Assembly: GCA_052387675.1 (NCBI GenBank)
Contig: JBQTIY010000002.1
Location: 310,001 to 374,000, forward strand
Direction of reading: 5' to 3'
DNA length: 64,000 nucleotides
From: JBQTIY01 sp052387675
GTDB taxonomy: Bacteria; Planctomycetota; B15-G4
Under the pieces are notes generated by a model. The model made no database searches. It saw only the letters and a program-made list of their open reading frames with translations, and was not told the DNA's origin. Of this stretch, positions 1 through 8,536 are shown one piece after another. Positions within the stretch are counted from its first letter, which is position 1; each line of letters starts with the position of its first letter. The translations under genes were made by a program, and so were the position numbers.

Positions 1-367
1 GAACTTCGGCGAGACCAGCCTGCAGGAGGTCAAGGACATCCTCGTGCTCAAGGGCCTGCGCCTCGGCATGTCCAACTTGCCGCGCGGCGCCCTGCCGCTG
101 CCCGAAGATGACTTTGAAGATGACGAGCTGCTCGAGATCGTGGCCGAGCCAGTGGCCGACGATGGCGATGTGCGCCACAAGAAGATCGCCGATCTGGATC
201 TCTCCGTGCGCTCCCGCGCGGCGCTCACCACGCTGGGCATCGCCACGCTGGGTCAGCTCGCCGAGACGTCCGAGCAGACCCTGCTCGCCTGCAAGAACTT
301 CGGCCAAACCTCCCTGGTCGAGATCAAGACCAAGCTGCGCGAGAACGGCCTGGAGCTCGCCACCTAG
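1..367 (+). CDS. RNA polymerase alpha C-terminal-domain repeat protein (3' part)
   Basis: The gene enters from outside the window and is open from base 2. The visible ~121 residues hold the end of one alpha-CTD repeat (N-F-G-E-T-S-L-Q-E-V-K) and one complete repeat (L-D-L-S-V-R-S-R ... N-F-G-Q-T-S-L-V-E-I-K). They are joined by an acidic linker rich in D and E. The complete repeat is very close to the C-terminal domain of the true RpoA at 60000-61013 (L-D-L-S-V-R-S-R, N-F-G-K-T-S-L-N-E-I-K). This is therefore not rpoA but a stand-alone protein built of alpha-CTD helix-hairpin-helix units. Such proteins are known in Planctomycetota, with no settled function. DNA or transcription-factor contact is plausible but is inference. 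The stop is followed 38 bp later by ruvA on the same strand. Confidence 0.85.
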   Translation, partial: NFGETSLQEVKDILVLKGLRLGMSNLPRGALPLPEDDFEDDELLEIVAEPVADDGDVRHKKIADLDLSVRSRAALTTLGIATLGQLAETSEQTLLACKNFGQTSLVEIKTKLRENGLELAT

Positions 368-405
368 CCCCCCAGTCAAGGCCCCCTCTGGGCCCGAGGC
401 CGACG

Positions 406-1020
406 ATGTACGACTACCTCTGCGGCCGGCTGGTCGAACGCGGAGCCGATGAGGCCGTGGTCGAAGTGGGCGGCATCGGCTATCGCTTGGCCATCTCCGC
501 CGCGACGGCGGCGCAGTTGCCGGCCGTCGGCACCGGCGAGGTGACGCTCTTCGCACACGATGTGCTGCGCGACGAGCGGCTGTTGCTCTACGGCTTCGCC
601 AGCCGCACGGAGCGGGCGCTTTTTCTCAAGCTGCTCACGGTCAGCCGCATCGGCCCGTCCATCGCGCTGGCTTTGCTGTCGGCCATCGAGCCGGCCGTGC
701 TGGCCTCGGCCGTGCGCTCCGGCGATGTGGCTGCGCTGGCGGCGGTGCGCGGTGTGGGCCGCCGCACAGCCGAGCGGCTCTGCGTCGAACTCAAGGACCG
801 GCTGGATGAGTTCGCCGTGCTTCCCGGAACAGTGCCCGGCGCGTTGACCGACCGCCGCACGGCGCTGGCCTCGGCCCTCGTGGCGCTGGGCTATCCGCGC
901 TCCATTGCGCGCACTCGGGCCGACACCGTTTGCGCCGCGGCCCCGGCCGAGTTGCCCATCGAGGGACTGGTCCGCCTGGCGCTGCGCGAACTTTCCAGCG
1001 CGGCTGAACACACCGAGTGA
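406..1020 (+). CDS. ruvA: Holliday junction DNA helicase subunit RuvA
   Basis: RuvA binds Holliday junctions as a tetramer and loads the RuvB motor for branch migration. The 204 residues have the usual RuvA length and three-part layout. There is an N-terminal OB-fold (starting M-Y-D-Y-L-C-G, with V-G-G-I-G-Y near residue 25), two helix-hairpin-helix motifs at about residues 80-96 (S-R-I-G-P) and 113-130 (V-R-G-V-G-R-R-T-A-E-R), and a small C-terminal domain that would contact RuvB. ruvB and ruvC are not in the window. The last four bases are shared with the GTG start of the next gene, so the ABC ATPase is probably translated by coupling. Confidence 0.95.
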   Translation: MYDYLCGRLVERGADEAVVEVGGIGYRLAISAATAAQLPAVGTGEVTLFAHDVLRDERLLLYGFASRTERALFLKLLTVSRIGPSIALALLSAIEPAVLASAVRSGDVAALAAVRGVGRRTAERLCVELKDRLDEFAVLPGTVPGALTDRRTALASALVALGYPRSIARTRADTVCAAAPAELPIEGLVRLALRELSSAAEHTE

Positions 1021-1997
1021 GCAGCTCTCCGGCGGCGCTGACCCTGAAGGGCGTCTCCCTGCAGGCCGGCCCCCGCCGTTTGCTCAGTGCCCTGGACCTG
1101 GTGCTGGAGGCGGGCGAGCGGCTCGTGCTGCTCGGTCCCAACGGCAGCGGTAAGTCCACGCTCATGCGCGTCCTCGCCGGCCTGGCCGAGCCGGCCGCCG
1201 GCAGCGTGCAGCGGCCCAGCGGACCGCCGGGCATGCTCTTCCAAGATGGCGCGCTCTGGGCGCACATGGATGTGCAGTCCCATCTGAGCTTCGTCGCGCC
1301 GCACGCCGACCCGGCCTGGATCGAGCGCCTGCTGGAGGTCCTTGATCTGGTGGCCCTGCGCGCGCGGCGCCCCGAAGCCCTCTCGGGCGGCGAGCGTGTG
1401 CGTCTCGCCCTGGCCCGGGCCCTGGCGCCGCGGCCGCGCTGGCTTTTGCTCGATGAGCCCCTCACGCATCTCGATGCGCAAATGACCGAGGTGCTGCGCG
1501 TCACCTTGCCGCAGCTCGTGCGCGAACTCGGCGCCACCTCCGTCACGGTCTGTCACTCGATCGACGAGCTGACGCTCTTCGGCGAACGCGCGCTCTGTCT
1601 CTCGGGCAGCGGTCCCTGGTGGCTTGGCAGCACAAGCGAAGCCGTGCTGCGTCCGCCCACGCCGATTCTGGCCGCGCTCTCCGGCAGTGGCACTCTGCTC
1701 TTTGGCCGCGCCGATGCCGGCGGCCGCGCCGAGCTCGGCCTGGGCCTTTTGCTCGCGGCCCAAACGCCCGGTCAGCGCGTCGCCGCCTTCCTCGAGGCCG
1801 ATCAGGTGCAGCTCGTGCTGCAAAGCGCGGGCGCGCGCCGCGGTCAGTGGCTGGGCCCCGACGGGCGCGGCGGCGGCTGGGTGCTGGCCGAAGAGAGGCT
1901 GCTGCGCTGCCGCGTCCCTGTGAGCGGCGCCGGCGCAGCTCCGGCTCCGGGCAGCACCGTCTGGCTTGAGATTCGCGGCCAGCCGCGTGGCCTATGA
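1017..1997 (+). CDS. ABC transporter ATP-binding protein with TOBE-like C-terminus
   Basis: An ABC ATPase of 326 residues with a full motif set: Walker A G-P-N-G-S-G-K-S-T at 40-48, Q-loop glutamine at 76, signature L-S-G-G-E at 122-126, Walker B L-L-L-D-E-P at 143-148 and the H-loop histidine at 180. The last ~110 residues look like the beta-rich regulatory TOBE tail of ModC/CysA-type importers, but the substrate cannot be read from sequence. The GTG start overlaps the ruvA stop as GTGA, and the stop overlaps the start of the multiheme cytochrome gene as ATGA. No permease gene is in the window, so its membrane partner must be elsewhere or may be lacking. Confidence 0.85.
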   Translation: MSSSPAALTLKGVSLQAGPRRLLSALDLVLEAGERLVLLGPNGSGKSTLMRVLAGLAEPAAGSVQRPSGPPGMLFQDGALWAHMDVQSHLSFVAPHADPAWIERLLEVLDLVALRARRPEALSGGERVRLALARALAPRPRWLLLDEPLTHLDAQMTEVLRVTLPQLVRELGATSVTVCHSIDELTLFGERALCLSGSGPWWLGSTSEAVLRPPTPILAALSGSGTLLFGRADAGGRAELGLGLLLAAQTPGQRVAAFLEADQVQLVLQSAGARRGQWLGPDGRGGGWVLAEERLLRCRVPVSGAGAAPAPGSTVWLEIRGQPRGL

Positions 1998-3067
1998 GCA
2001 CGCCGCGCCTCGCCGGACTGGTTCTGCTCGGGCTGCTCGCGCTGGCGCTCTGGCTCTTGTCGCGGGCCGCGCCCCGCACCGGCTCCGGCTCGACGACCGC
2101 GCTCGACCTGCCTGCAGTCGCCACCGCGCCGGCGCTCGGCGGCCCGCAGACCTGCCTGCCCTGTCACGCCGCGGTCGTGGCCGAGTGGCAGGACTCGATG
2201 CATGCGCAAGCCTTCCTCGATCCGCAGGTGCGCGCGCCGGAGCAGTCCGACAATTTCGCCAAGCAGGACTGCCTGCCGTGTCACGCCTCGCGCTCGGTCT
2301 TTGAGTTCGGCATCGCCGAGAACAGCCGCGTCATGGCGCGCGTCGAGCGCCTCGCCGATGGCGTGGACTGTCTGTCCTGCCACGGCCTGCCCGAGGGCGT
2401 GGCGGCCTCGCGCGCCGGGCTCACGGCGGCCTGCCGCCCGAGCTTTCGCGAGGAACTCGGCACGCACCAGCAGTGCTATGCCTGCCACAACCAGCACGGC
2501 ACGCATGACGAGTGGCTGGCTTCACCGGCGGCAGCTCAGGGCCAAGACTGCCACTCTTGCCATATGCCGCGCACCAGCCGCAGCGACACGGAGGCCGGCG
2601 CACCGCGCGCGGGACGCAGCCATCGCTTTTTGGGCGGCCGCGACCGCGACTTCGCGCTGGCCGGCCTGGAGCTGACGCAGCGCGTGGAGGCCGGCGAGCC
2701 GCGGCGGCTCGTCGTCACGCTGGCAAATCGCTTCGCCGGCCACAACCTGCCCACCGACACGCGCAATCGCGCGATCGACCTCGTCGTGCGCTTGGAGGAT
2801 GCGCTCGGCGCCGACGTGCCTGCGCCCGAGGGCACAGCCCGCGAGCCGGGCTGCGAGAGCGGCTATCAACGCCTGCGCCTGCGCAATCCCTACCGCAGTT
2901 CGGGCGACCCCAACACGCAGTTGCCCGCCGGCGAAAGCACCACTTTACTGGTGCCGCTGCCGCCGGCCGCCACGCGCGCCACCATCGAACTGCTCTACAA
3001 GCTCACCCCGATCCTGCCGGATGAGCAGGCGCACTGGCGCCACACCGTGGTCGTGGACCTGCACTAG
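1994..3067 (+). CDS. Membrane-anchored pentaheme c-type cytochrome
   Basis: A 357-residue exported electron-transfer protein. One N-terminal hydrophobic segment (about residues 7-23) serves as signal anchor. Five C-x-x-C-H heme c attachment motifs follow at residues 54, 93, 126, 161 and 186 (C-L-P-C-H twice, C-L-S-C-H, C-Y-A-C-H, C-H-S-C-H). Spacing and order recall the cytochrome c554-like family. The C-terminal ~150 residues carry no heme motif and look like a beta-sandwich (V-T-L-A-N-R-F-A-G-H-N-L-P-T is a typical segment of such proteins). The redox partner is unknown. The gene starts by ATGA overlap with the ABC ATPase gene, so the two are probably co-translated. Confidence 0.85.
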   Translation: MSTPRLAGLVLLGLLALALWLLSRAAPRTGSGSTTALDLPAVATAPALGGPQTCLPCHAAVVAEWQDSMHAQAFLDPQVRAPEQSDNFAKQDCLPCHASRSVFEFGIAENSRVMARVERLADGVDCLSCHGLPEGVAASRAGLTAACRPSFREELGTHQQCYACHNQHGTHDEWLASPAAAQGQDCHSCHMPRTSRSDTEAGAPRAGRSHRFLGGRDRDFALAGLELTQRVEAGEPRRLVVTLANRFAGHNLPTDTRNRAIDLVVRLEDALGADVPAPEGTAREPGCESGYQRLRLRNPYRSSGDPNTQLPAGESTTLLVPLPPAATRATIELLYKLTPILPDEQAHWRHTVVVDLH

Positions 3068-3152
3068 AAAGCCGCGCCTGGGTTCGGCCTTCGCGAGAGC
3101 TTGGCCGGCTCAAGGCCCCGAACTTGCCGGTGGTCCTGGTGGGACTGCGCGC

Positions 3153-4280
3153 TCAGCCGCGGTAGCCGCGCACGAGCGTGTCGACGCCGCTGCGTGAGAT
3201 GCGGCACTCGCTCAGGCCCAGTGCGCGCACGATTTCGTCGGGCGACAAGCTGCCGGGAGCGGATCCTCCCGGCGGCGCCGGAAAGGGCGCAGGCAGCGCG
3301 CCGGGTCCCAGTTCACGAGGCGCAATGAAGATCGCGACTTGGTCCACGACGTCGGCCGCGAGACAGCGGTTGAGGGTGTGCGCGCCGCCCTCCACCATGC
3401 AACGGCCCACGCCGCCCAGGTGCAGGTCGGCGAAGACGCCCTGCAGCCAGTCCGGTTCGCGCGGAATGCGCACGACGCGCGCGCCGGCCGCGACGAGCCG
3501 CTCCTCTTGGTGGCGCGAGGCCCCGTCCATGGCATAGATCCAGGTGGGCGTCTCCCCTGCCGTGGCCAGCAGGCGCGCCGTGAGCGGTGTGCGCAACGAG
3601 GGGTCGAGCACCACGCGCCGCAGCGGGCGCACCGGCGACTCAGGCCCGCGCGCCGTCAGCAAGGGATCGTCAGCGCTCACCGTGTTCACGCCCACGACGA
3701 TGGCGTCGAGATGCGCGCGCCACTGGTGCAGCAGCGCATGACTCTCGGCGCTGGAGAGCACGGCCCGCGCGCCGGAGGCCGGCGCCAGTCCACCGTCGCG
3801 CGACATGGCCCACTTGGCGAGGACATGCGGCCGCCGGCGCGTGAAGCCGGCGCGGAAACGCGCGAGCAAGGCCTGCGCCTCCGGCAAATCAACGAGGTCG
3901 ATGTGCACGCCGGCCGCCAGAAGCAGCTCCAGCCCCTGGCCCTGGTGGAGCGGATGCGGGTCGGCCGAGCCCACCACGACGCGGGCAATGCCCGCCTCCA
4001 AGACGGCGCGCGTGCAGGGCGGCGTCTTGCCCATCGTGGAGCACGGTTCGAGTGTCACGCAGAGTGTGGCGCCGCGCGCACGCGAACCAGCCTCGCGCAG
4101 GGCGTGGACTTCGGCGTGCGCTCCGCCCCAGGCGCGATGCCAGCCCTCGCCGAGCACGGCCCCCTCGTCGGGCCCCGGCCCGGCCAGCACGACAGCCCCC
4201 ACCGGCGGATTGGGCTCCACTTCGAAGAGGCCGCGGCGCGCCAGGGCGCAGGCCCGCGCCAAGGCCTGCAACGTGTTCAC
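3153..4280 (-). CDS. ribD: Bifunctional riboflavin biosynthesis deaminase/reductase RibD
   Basis: RibD catalyses the deamination and reduction steps that turn the GTP-derived pyrimidine into 5-amino-6-ribitylamino-uracil phosphate. The N-terminal cytidine-deaminase-type domain shows the zinc site H-A-E (H55, E57) with P-C-S-T (C80) and P-P-C (C89). The C-terminal half is a RibD reductase of the dihydrofolate-reductase fold (A-K-W-A-M-S-R-D-G at its start, M-V-E-G-G-A near its end). The 375-residue length is normal for a fused RibD. The ATG overlaps the miaB stop as ATGA, so both are read as one unit. No other rib genes are nearby. Confidence 0.93.
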   Translation of the reverse strand: MNTLQALARACALARRGLFEVEPNPPVGAVVLAGPGPDEGAVLGEGWHRAWGGAHAEVHALREAGSRARGATLCVTLEPCSTMGKTPPCTRAVLEAGIARVVVGSADPHPLHQGQGLELLLAAGVHIDLVDLPEAQALLARFRAGFTRRRPHVLAKWAMSRDGGLAPASGARAVLSSAESHALLHQWRAHLDAIVVGVNTVSADDPLLTARGPESPVRPLRRVVLDPSLRTPLTARLLATAGETPTWIYAMDGASRHQEERLVAAGARVVRIPREPDWLQGVFADLHLGGVGRCMVEGGAHTLNRCLAADVVDQVAIFIAPRELGPGALPAPFPAPPGGSAPGSLSPDEIVRALGLSECRISRSGVDTLVRGYRG

Positions 4281-5647
4281 CGGGCGGCAGGCACTGCCAG
4301 GAGCCGGCCGCGCAGTGTGAGTGACGTGGAGTGGGTGATCTCCACGTCGACAAGCTGGTCGATGAGCGGCAACTCGCCCGGAAAGAGCACCCGGTCGAAG
4401 GCCAGGTTGCGGCCGAAGAGCATGGTCGCGTCGCGCCGGCCACTGCCCTCCACAAGCACGCTCTGCTTCTGGCCAACGAGCGTGCGGTGCCGCTCCGTTT
4501 GCACCCGAGTCTGCAGCACTTGGAGTTCGAGCAAGCGCTCGTGCTTGAGCTCGTCGGGCACGTCATCGGCGAGCCGGCCCCAGGCCGGCGTCCCCGGCCG
4601 CGGCGAATAGCGGAAGACAAAGGCCTGGCTGAAGCGCAAGTCCTCCACGAGGCGCACGGTCGCGGCGTGATCGGCTGCGGTTTCGCCGGGGAAGCCCGTG
4701 ATGAGGTCGGCCCCGATCTGCACGCCGGGAATGCGCTCACGCAACTGCGCCACGATCTCGCGATAGCGCTCGGCCGTGTAGCCGCGCGCCATGCGGCGCA
4801 GCACGGCGCTGCTGCCCGACTGCGGCGGCAGATGCAGGAAGAGTCCGGTTTTGGGGCAGGCGGCCATGGCCTCGATGAGGCGCTCGTCCATTTCTTCGGG
4901 ATGGCTGGTGATGAAGCGCACGCGCTCCAGGCCGGGCAGTTCCTGGAGCACGACCAGGAGTTCACCGAGCGAGCGGCCCTCACGGCGTCCCCAGGCATTG
5001 ACCGTCTGCCCCAGCAGCGTGACTTCGAGAACGCCGTCGCTCACCAGGCTGCGGACTTCCTCCACGATCTCCGCCAGCGGCCGGCTGATCTCCGGCCCGC
5101 GTGTGCGCGGCACGACGCAATAGGTGCAGGGTTTGTCGCAGCCGCGCATGACATTGACCCAGGCGCGTGAGCGCGCCGGGCGCGCGGAGAGATCGCGCTG
5201 CTCGCTGACCTGATCGCTGCCGTCGACAGCCAGCACGCGCACGTGCTCGGCGCGCACGCGGTTGAGCAGGCCGGCCACGCCGGGGAAGTCGCGCGTACCG
5301 GCCACAAAGTCCAGCGCCGGCCAGCGGTCCAGCAGGGCCTGCCCCTCGCGCTGCGCCATGCAGCCGAGCAGACCCAGGGCCAGTTCGGGCCGGCGCCGCT
5401 TGAGCTCGCCCAACTCACCCAGATGGCTGCGCACGCGCTGTTCGGCCTGATCGCGGATGGCGCAGCTCACCATGAGCACGGCATCGGCCTCTTCGTCGCG
5501 GTCGGTGAAGTCGTAGCCGGCCTTGCGCAGCGCGCCGACCATCAGCTCGGCGTCCAGCTTGTTCATCTGGCAGCCGAAGACCTCCAAGAGCACCCGCGGG
5601 CCCCCGGCCATGCCGGCCGGCGGCGGGCTCAGGACGGCGTCGTTCAT
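4277..5647 (-). CDS. miaB: tRNA-2-methylthio-N6-dimethylallyladenosine synthase MiaB
   Basis: A radical-SAM methylthiotransferase that modifies A37 of tRNAs reading UNN codons. The UPF0004 domain supplies cysteines 26, 62 and 96 for the auxiliary [4Fe-4S] cluster. The radical-SAM cluster is C170-x3-C174-x2-C177 in G-C-D-K-P-C-T-Y-C, followed by V-V-P-R-T-R-G-P-E, which is typical of MiaB rather than RimO or MtaB. A C-terminal TRAM domain follows (Q-K-Q-S-V-L-V-E-G). The frame stays open upstream to 6772, but that part is antisense to the TPR gene. The ATG at 5647 gives a normal 456-residue MiaB. The stop overlaps ribD. Confidence 0.95.
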   Translation of the reverse strand: MNDAVLSPPPAGMAGGPRVLLEVFGCQMNKLDAELMVGALRKAGYDFTDRDEEADAVLMVSCAIRDQAEQRVRSHLGELGELKRRRPELALGLLGCMAQREGQALLDRWPALDFVAGTRDFPGVAGLLNRVRAEHVRVLAVDGSDQVSEQRDLSARPARSRAWVNVMRGCDKPCTYCVVPRTRGPEISRPLAEIVEEVRSLVSDGVLEVTLLGQTVNAWGRREGRSLGELLVVLQELPGLERVRFITSHPEEMDERLIEAMAACPKTGLFLHLPPQSGSSAVLRRMARGYTAERYREIVAQLRERIPGVQIGADLITGFPGETAADHAATVRLVEDLRFSQAFVFRYSPRPGTPAWGRLADDVPDELKHERLLELQVLQTRVQTERHRTLVGQKQSVLVEGSGRRDATMLFGRNLAFDRVLFPGELPLIDQLVDVEITHSTSLTLRGRLLAVPAAR

Positions 5648-5788
5648 GCCGGCCGCGCCCCCAGGATGGACTTGGCGCCGCAGCGGGCGAGCTTCACGGC
5701 GGCTTGGTGAGTGGAGGGCACAGGACCGTGCATTGTAGGAGTCGCGCTGGGCTTTACAGCCTGCACGAAAGGGCCTAAGGTTCAGCTT

Positions 5789-6748
5789 GTGGGTGATGTG
5801 CCGATTCGTTTCGGCGCGCTGGCCCTGGCTCTGGTCGTTCTGGGTTGCGGCGATTCGGCGCCGCAGGGCACCCCGGCGGCTTTCGAGCAGGCCTTGCAGC
5901 GCGCCCGTGCACTCCAGGCTTCGGGGGCGCCAGCGCCCGAGGTCCTGGCGGCTTTTGAGTCGGCACAGGCCCTGGCCCCCGATGACTGTGCGGTGAATCT
6001 CGCGCTGAGTCAGCTCTATCAGGAACTCAAGCTGCTCGAACCGGCCCGCGCCTGTCTCGAGCGGGCCGTCTCGGCGCGCCCCGCTGACCATAAGAACCTG
6101 CTCACACTCGCCACGCTCGAAGTGCGCGGCGGGCATCATGAGCAGGCCGAGGCGCGCCTCGTGGCGCTGCAGGGTGTCGCCGAAACGCGCGCCCCCGCCC
6201 TGCACCAGCTCGTGCTGCTGCGCGAGCAGCAGGGTCAGCTCGGCGAGGCCCTGGCATTGGCGCAGCAGGGCGCGCAGTTGCACCCCCAGCACGCTTGGCG
6301 CTTTCTGGCCTTCATTGGCCGCGTCCAGCTCGAGGAGGGCCAGCCTGCCGAGGCGCGGGCCAGCTTCCAGCGCGCGCTCGAGGGGCGCCCCGACAGCCGC
6401 GAGGCCCTCAAGGGACTCGCCGACGCCAGCCGGCGCCTGGGCGACGAGTCCACCGCGGCGCGCTGTGATCGCGCACTGCTCCTGTTCACCGACCTGAACG
6501 ACAACGTCTTCATGAAGTCGGATGCCGCCGTGCTGCGGCGCCGCGCGCTGCTTGAACAGCTCGTGCAGGAGTACCCGGAGTGGATCGGTGGCTTCCGCGA
6601 GCTGGCCGATCTGGCCCTGGACGGCGGCGATCAGGCCGCCGCCTGTCGCACGATCGAGCGCCTGCTCGAAGTCCATGCGGCCCGCGTTCCGGCGCCGGAT
6701 GCCGCGCAACTGCGCCAGCATTACTGCACTCAGCGGAGCTCCCGATGA
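5789..6748 (+). CDS. TPR-repeat lipoprotein
   Basis: An exported protein of about 319 residues. The chosen GTG start at 5789 has an AAGG ribosome site 8 bases upstream and gives a lipoprotein signal peptide ending in V-V-L-G-C. GTG at 5798 would give the same mature protein, and the open frame runs further up to 5711. After the lipid-anchor cysteine come helical TPR units, for example P-A-R-A-C-L-E-R-A-V-S-A-R-P and A-E-A-R-A-S-F-Q-R-A-L-E-G-R-P. It opens a co-directional run of five exported proteins, and its stop overlaps the following FG-GAP gene as ATGA. The function is unknown; a scaffold for the partner lipoprotein is plausible. Confidence 0.75.
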   Translation: MGDVPIRFGALALALVVLGCGDSAPQGTPAAFEQALQRARALQASGAPAPEVLAAFESAQALAPDDCAVNLALSQLYQELKLLEPARACLERAVSARPADHKNLLTLATLEVRGGHHEQAEARLVALQGVAETRAPALHQLVLLREQQGQLGEALALAQQGAQLHPQHAWRFLAFIGRVQLEEGQPAEARASFQRALEGRPDSREALKGLADASRRLGDESTAARCDRALLLFTDLNDNVFMKSDAAVLRRRALLEQLVQEYPEWIGGFRELADLALDGGDQAAACRTIERLLEVHAARVPAPDAAQLRQHYCTQRSSR

Positions 6749-8535
6749 AGGCCGGCTGGCCGGGCTCGGCACCGGCCTGCCTCGCGCTGCTCTGGCTGCT
6801 GGGCGGCTGCGACGAGGGCGGCGCGGAGTCCTTCGCTGGCCGCACGCCGAGCCATGGCACGGCGGCCCCCTCAGCGCTGCTCGTCGATGTGGCAGAAGCG
6901 GCCGGCGTCGAATTTCGGCACACGCACGGCGGACGCGGCGACAAGTTCCTTTTCGAGACCATGGGCGCCGGTGTCTTGGCCATGGACCTCGACGGCGACG
7001 AGCTGCCCGAGCTGCTCTTCGTGCAGAGCGGCACTCTGCCCTCCGCGGAGTTCAGCAGCGCGGAGCGCAGCTTCGCGACCCACGCCGCGCAAGCGAGCAG
7101 CCGGCTCTACCAGAACTTGGGCGGCTTTCGCTTCCGCGACGTGACCACCGGCAGCGGCCTCGACACGCCCGGCTACGGCATGGGCGTTGCTGCGGGCGAC
7201 GTCGACGGTGACGGCGACCGAGACCTGTACTTCACGAACTACGGACGCTCGCGGCTCATGCTCAACGAAGGAGGGCTGCGCTTCCGCGACGTGACCATGG
7301 CCTCCGGCCTCGCCGATCCGCCGTGGACCGTGAGTGCGGCCTTCTTCGACGCGGACCGCGATGGCGACCTCGATCTCTACGCGGTGAGCTATCTGGACAT
7401 GCCTGTCGCGAGCCATGTGGCCTGTGGCCCGGACCGCGAGCGCCGCACCTACTGTCACGTGGACTACTGGCCCGGGCTGGCTGACCGGCTGTGGATCAAC
7501 GATGGCAGCGGCCGCTTTCACGACGGCTCAGCGGCGGCCGGACTGCCCGGCAATCTGGGCAAAGGGCTGGGCGTGGTCGGCGCCGACTTCGACGACGACG
7601 GCGATGTGGATCTCTTCGTGGCCAACGACAGTCAGGCCAATGCGCTGCTGCGCAATGACGGAGGCGGACGCTTCACCGACATCGCGCGCCTCGCTGGCCT
7701 GGACTTCAACGCGGAGGGCCGCACCGAGGCCTGCATGGGCGTCGATGCGGGCGATCTCGACGGCGACGGCGACCTGGACCTCTACACGGTGAACTTCCAG
7801 CACGAAAAGAACACGCTCTACCGCAACGACGGCGGCCTCTTTTTCACCGATGTCGGCTCACGCTCCGGCGCGGGCATGCCCAGTTTCGCAATGCTGGGCT
7901 TCGGCACGCTCGCCCTTGATGTCGAATCGGACGGCGATCTCGACCTCTATGTCGCCAACGGACACATCCTGGACAACGCCGAGGCCGTGGATGCCTCCAC
8001 GAGCTTCGCCCAGCCCGATCAGCTCTACCTGAATGATGGCCGCGGACGCTTCCAGCTCGCCCCGGCCCTGTGGGGCGATGCGCTCGCCCAGCCGCGCGCC
8101 GGCCGCGGGCTGGCACGGGCAGATCTCGACCGTGACGGCGACGTGGATCTCGTCGTCAGCAACAGCGGCGCTGCGCCGTGGCTTTTGCGCAATGACGTGC
8201 CGCAGGCGCACCGCGTGCTGCTGCGCCTCAAGGGGCCCGCCGGCCGCGCCGATGCGGAAGGCGCGCGCGTGGAGATCTTCCTGGGCGAGCGGCGCCTCGT
8301 CCGCGACATCGTGGCCGGCGGCAGCTACGCCAGCCAGTCGGATCTGGAGTTGCATGTGGGCCTGGGAGAAGCCACGCAGATCGACCGGCTCGCCGTGCGC
8401 TGGCCCGACGGCCAGCGCTCCGAACACAGCGCTCTCGCCGCGGACCATCGTTACACTCTGGACTTCGGCGGCACACGCCTGCAGGCGGAACAACTGACAC
8501 CGCCGCAGGCGAGCGCGCCCTCTGGAGAGCGCTGA
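6745..8535 (+). CDS. ASPIC/UnbV and FG-GAP (VCBS) repeat lipoprotein, copy 1
   Basis: A 596-residue exported beta-propeller-like protein. The signal peptide ends in a lipobox, L-L-G-G-C. At least seven calcium-loop motifs of FG-GAP/VCBS type follow, such as D-L-D-G-D-E-L, D-V-D-G-D-G-D, D-A-D-R-D-G-D, D-F-D-D-D-G-D and D-L-D-R-D-G-D. The C-terminus is an ASPIC/UnbV domain (R-L-A-V-R-W-P-D-G-Q). This is the bacterial CRTAC1-like family, of unknown biochemical role. It is clearly paralogous to the gene at 9599: both share E-T-M-G-A-G-V, F-V-Q-S-G and a cysteine pair (C-G ... Y-C-H). It overlaps the upstream TPR gene by ATGA. The ATG at 6745 was chosen for the signal peptide. Confidence 0.9.
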   Translation: MKAGWPGSAPACLALLWLLGGCDEGGAESFAGRTPSHGTAAPSALLVDVAEAAGVEFRHTHGGRGDKFLFETMGAGVLAMDLDGDELPELLFVQSGTLPSAEFSSAERSFATHAAQASSRLYQNLGGFRFRDVTTGSGLDTPGYGMGVAAGDVDGDGDRDLYFTNYGRSRLMLNEGGLRFRDVTMASGLADPPWTVSAAFFDADRDGDLDLYAVSYLDMPVASHVACGPDRERRTYCHVDYWPGLADRLWINDGSGRFHDGSAAAGLPGNLGKGLGVVGADFDDDGDVDLFVANDSQANALLRNDGGGRFTDIARLAGLDFNAEGRTEACMGVDAGDLDGDGDLDLYTVNFQHEKNTLYRNDGGLFFTDVGSRSGAGMPSFAMLGFGTLALDVESDGDLDLYVANGHILDNAEAVDASTSFAQPDQLYLNDGRGRFQLAPALWGDALAQPRAGRGLARADLDRDGDVDLVVSNSGAAPWLLRNDVPQAHRVLLRLKGPAGRADAEGARVEIFLGERRLVRDIVAGGSYASQSDLELHVGLGEATQIDRLAVRWPDGQRSEHSALAADHRYTLDFGGTRLQAEQLTPPQASAPSGER

Positions 8536-8536
8536 C

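Noticed and set aside
4277..6772. 831-codon minus frame that would extend miaB by 375 residues
   Set aside because: The extension is antisense to the TPR lipoprotein gene. MiaB homology starts just after the ATG at 5647.
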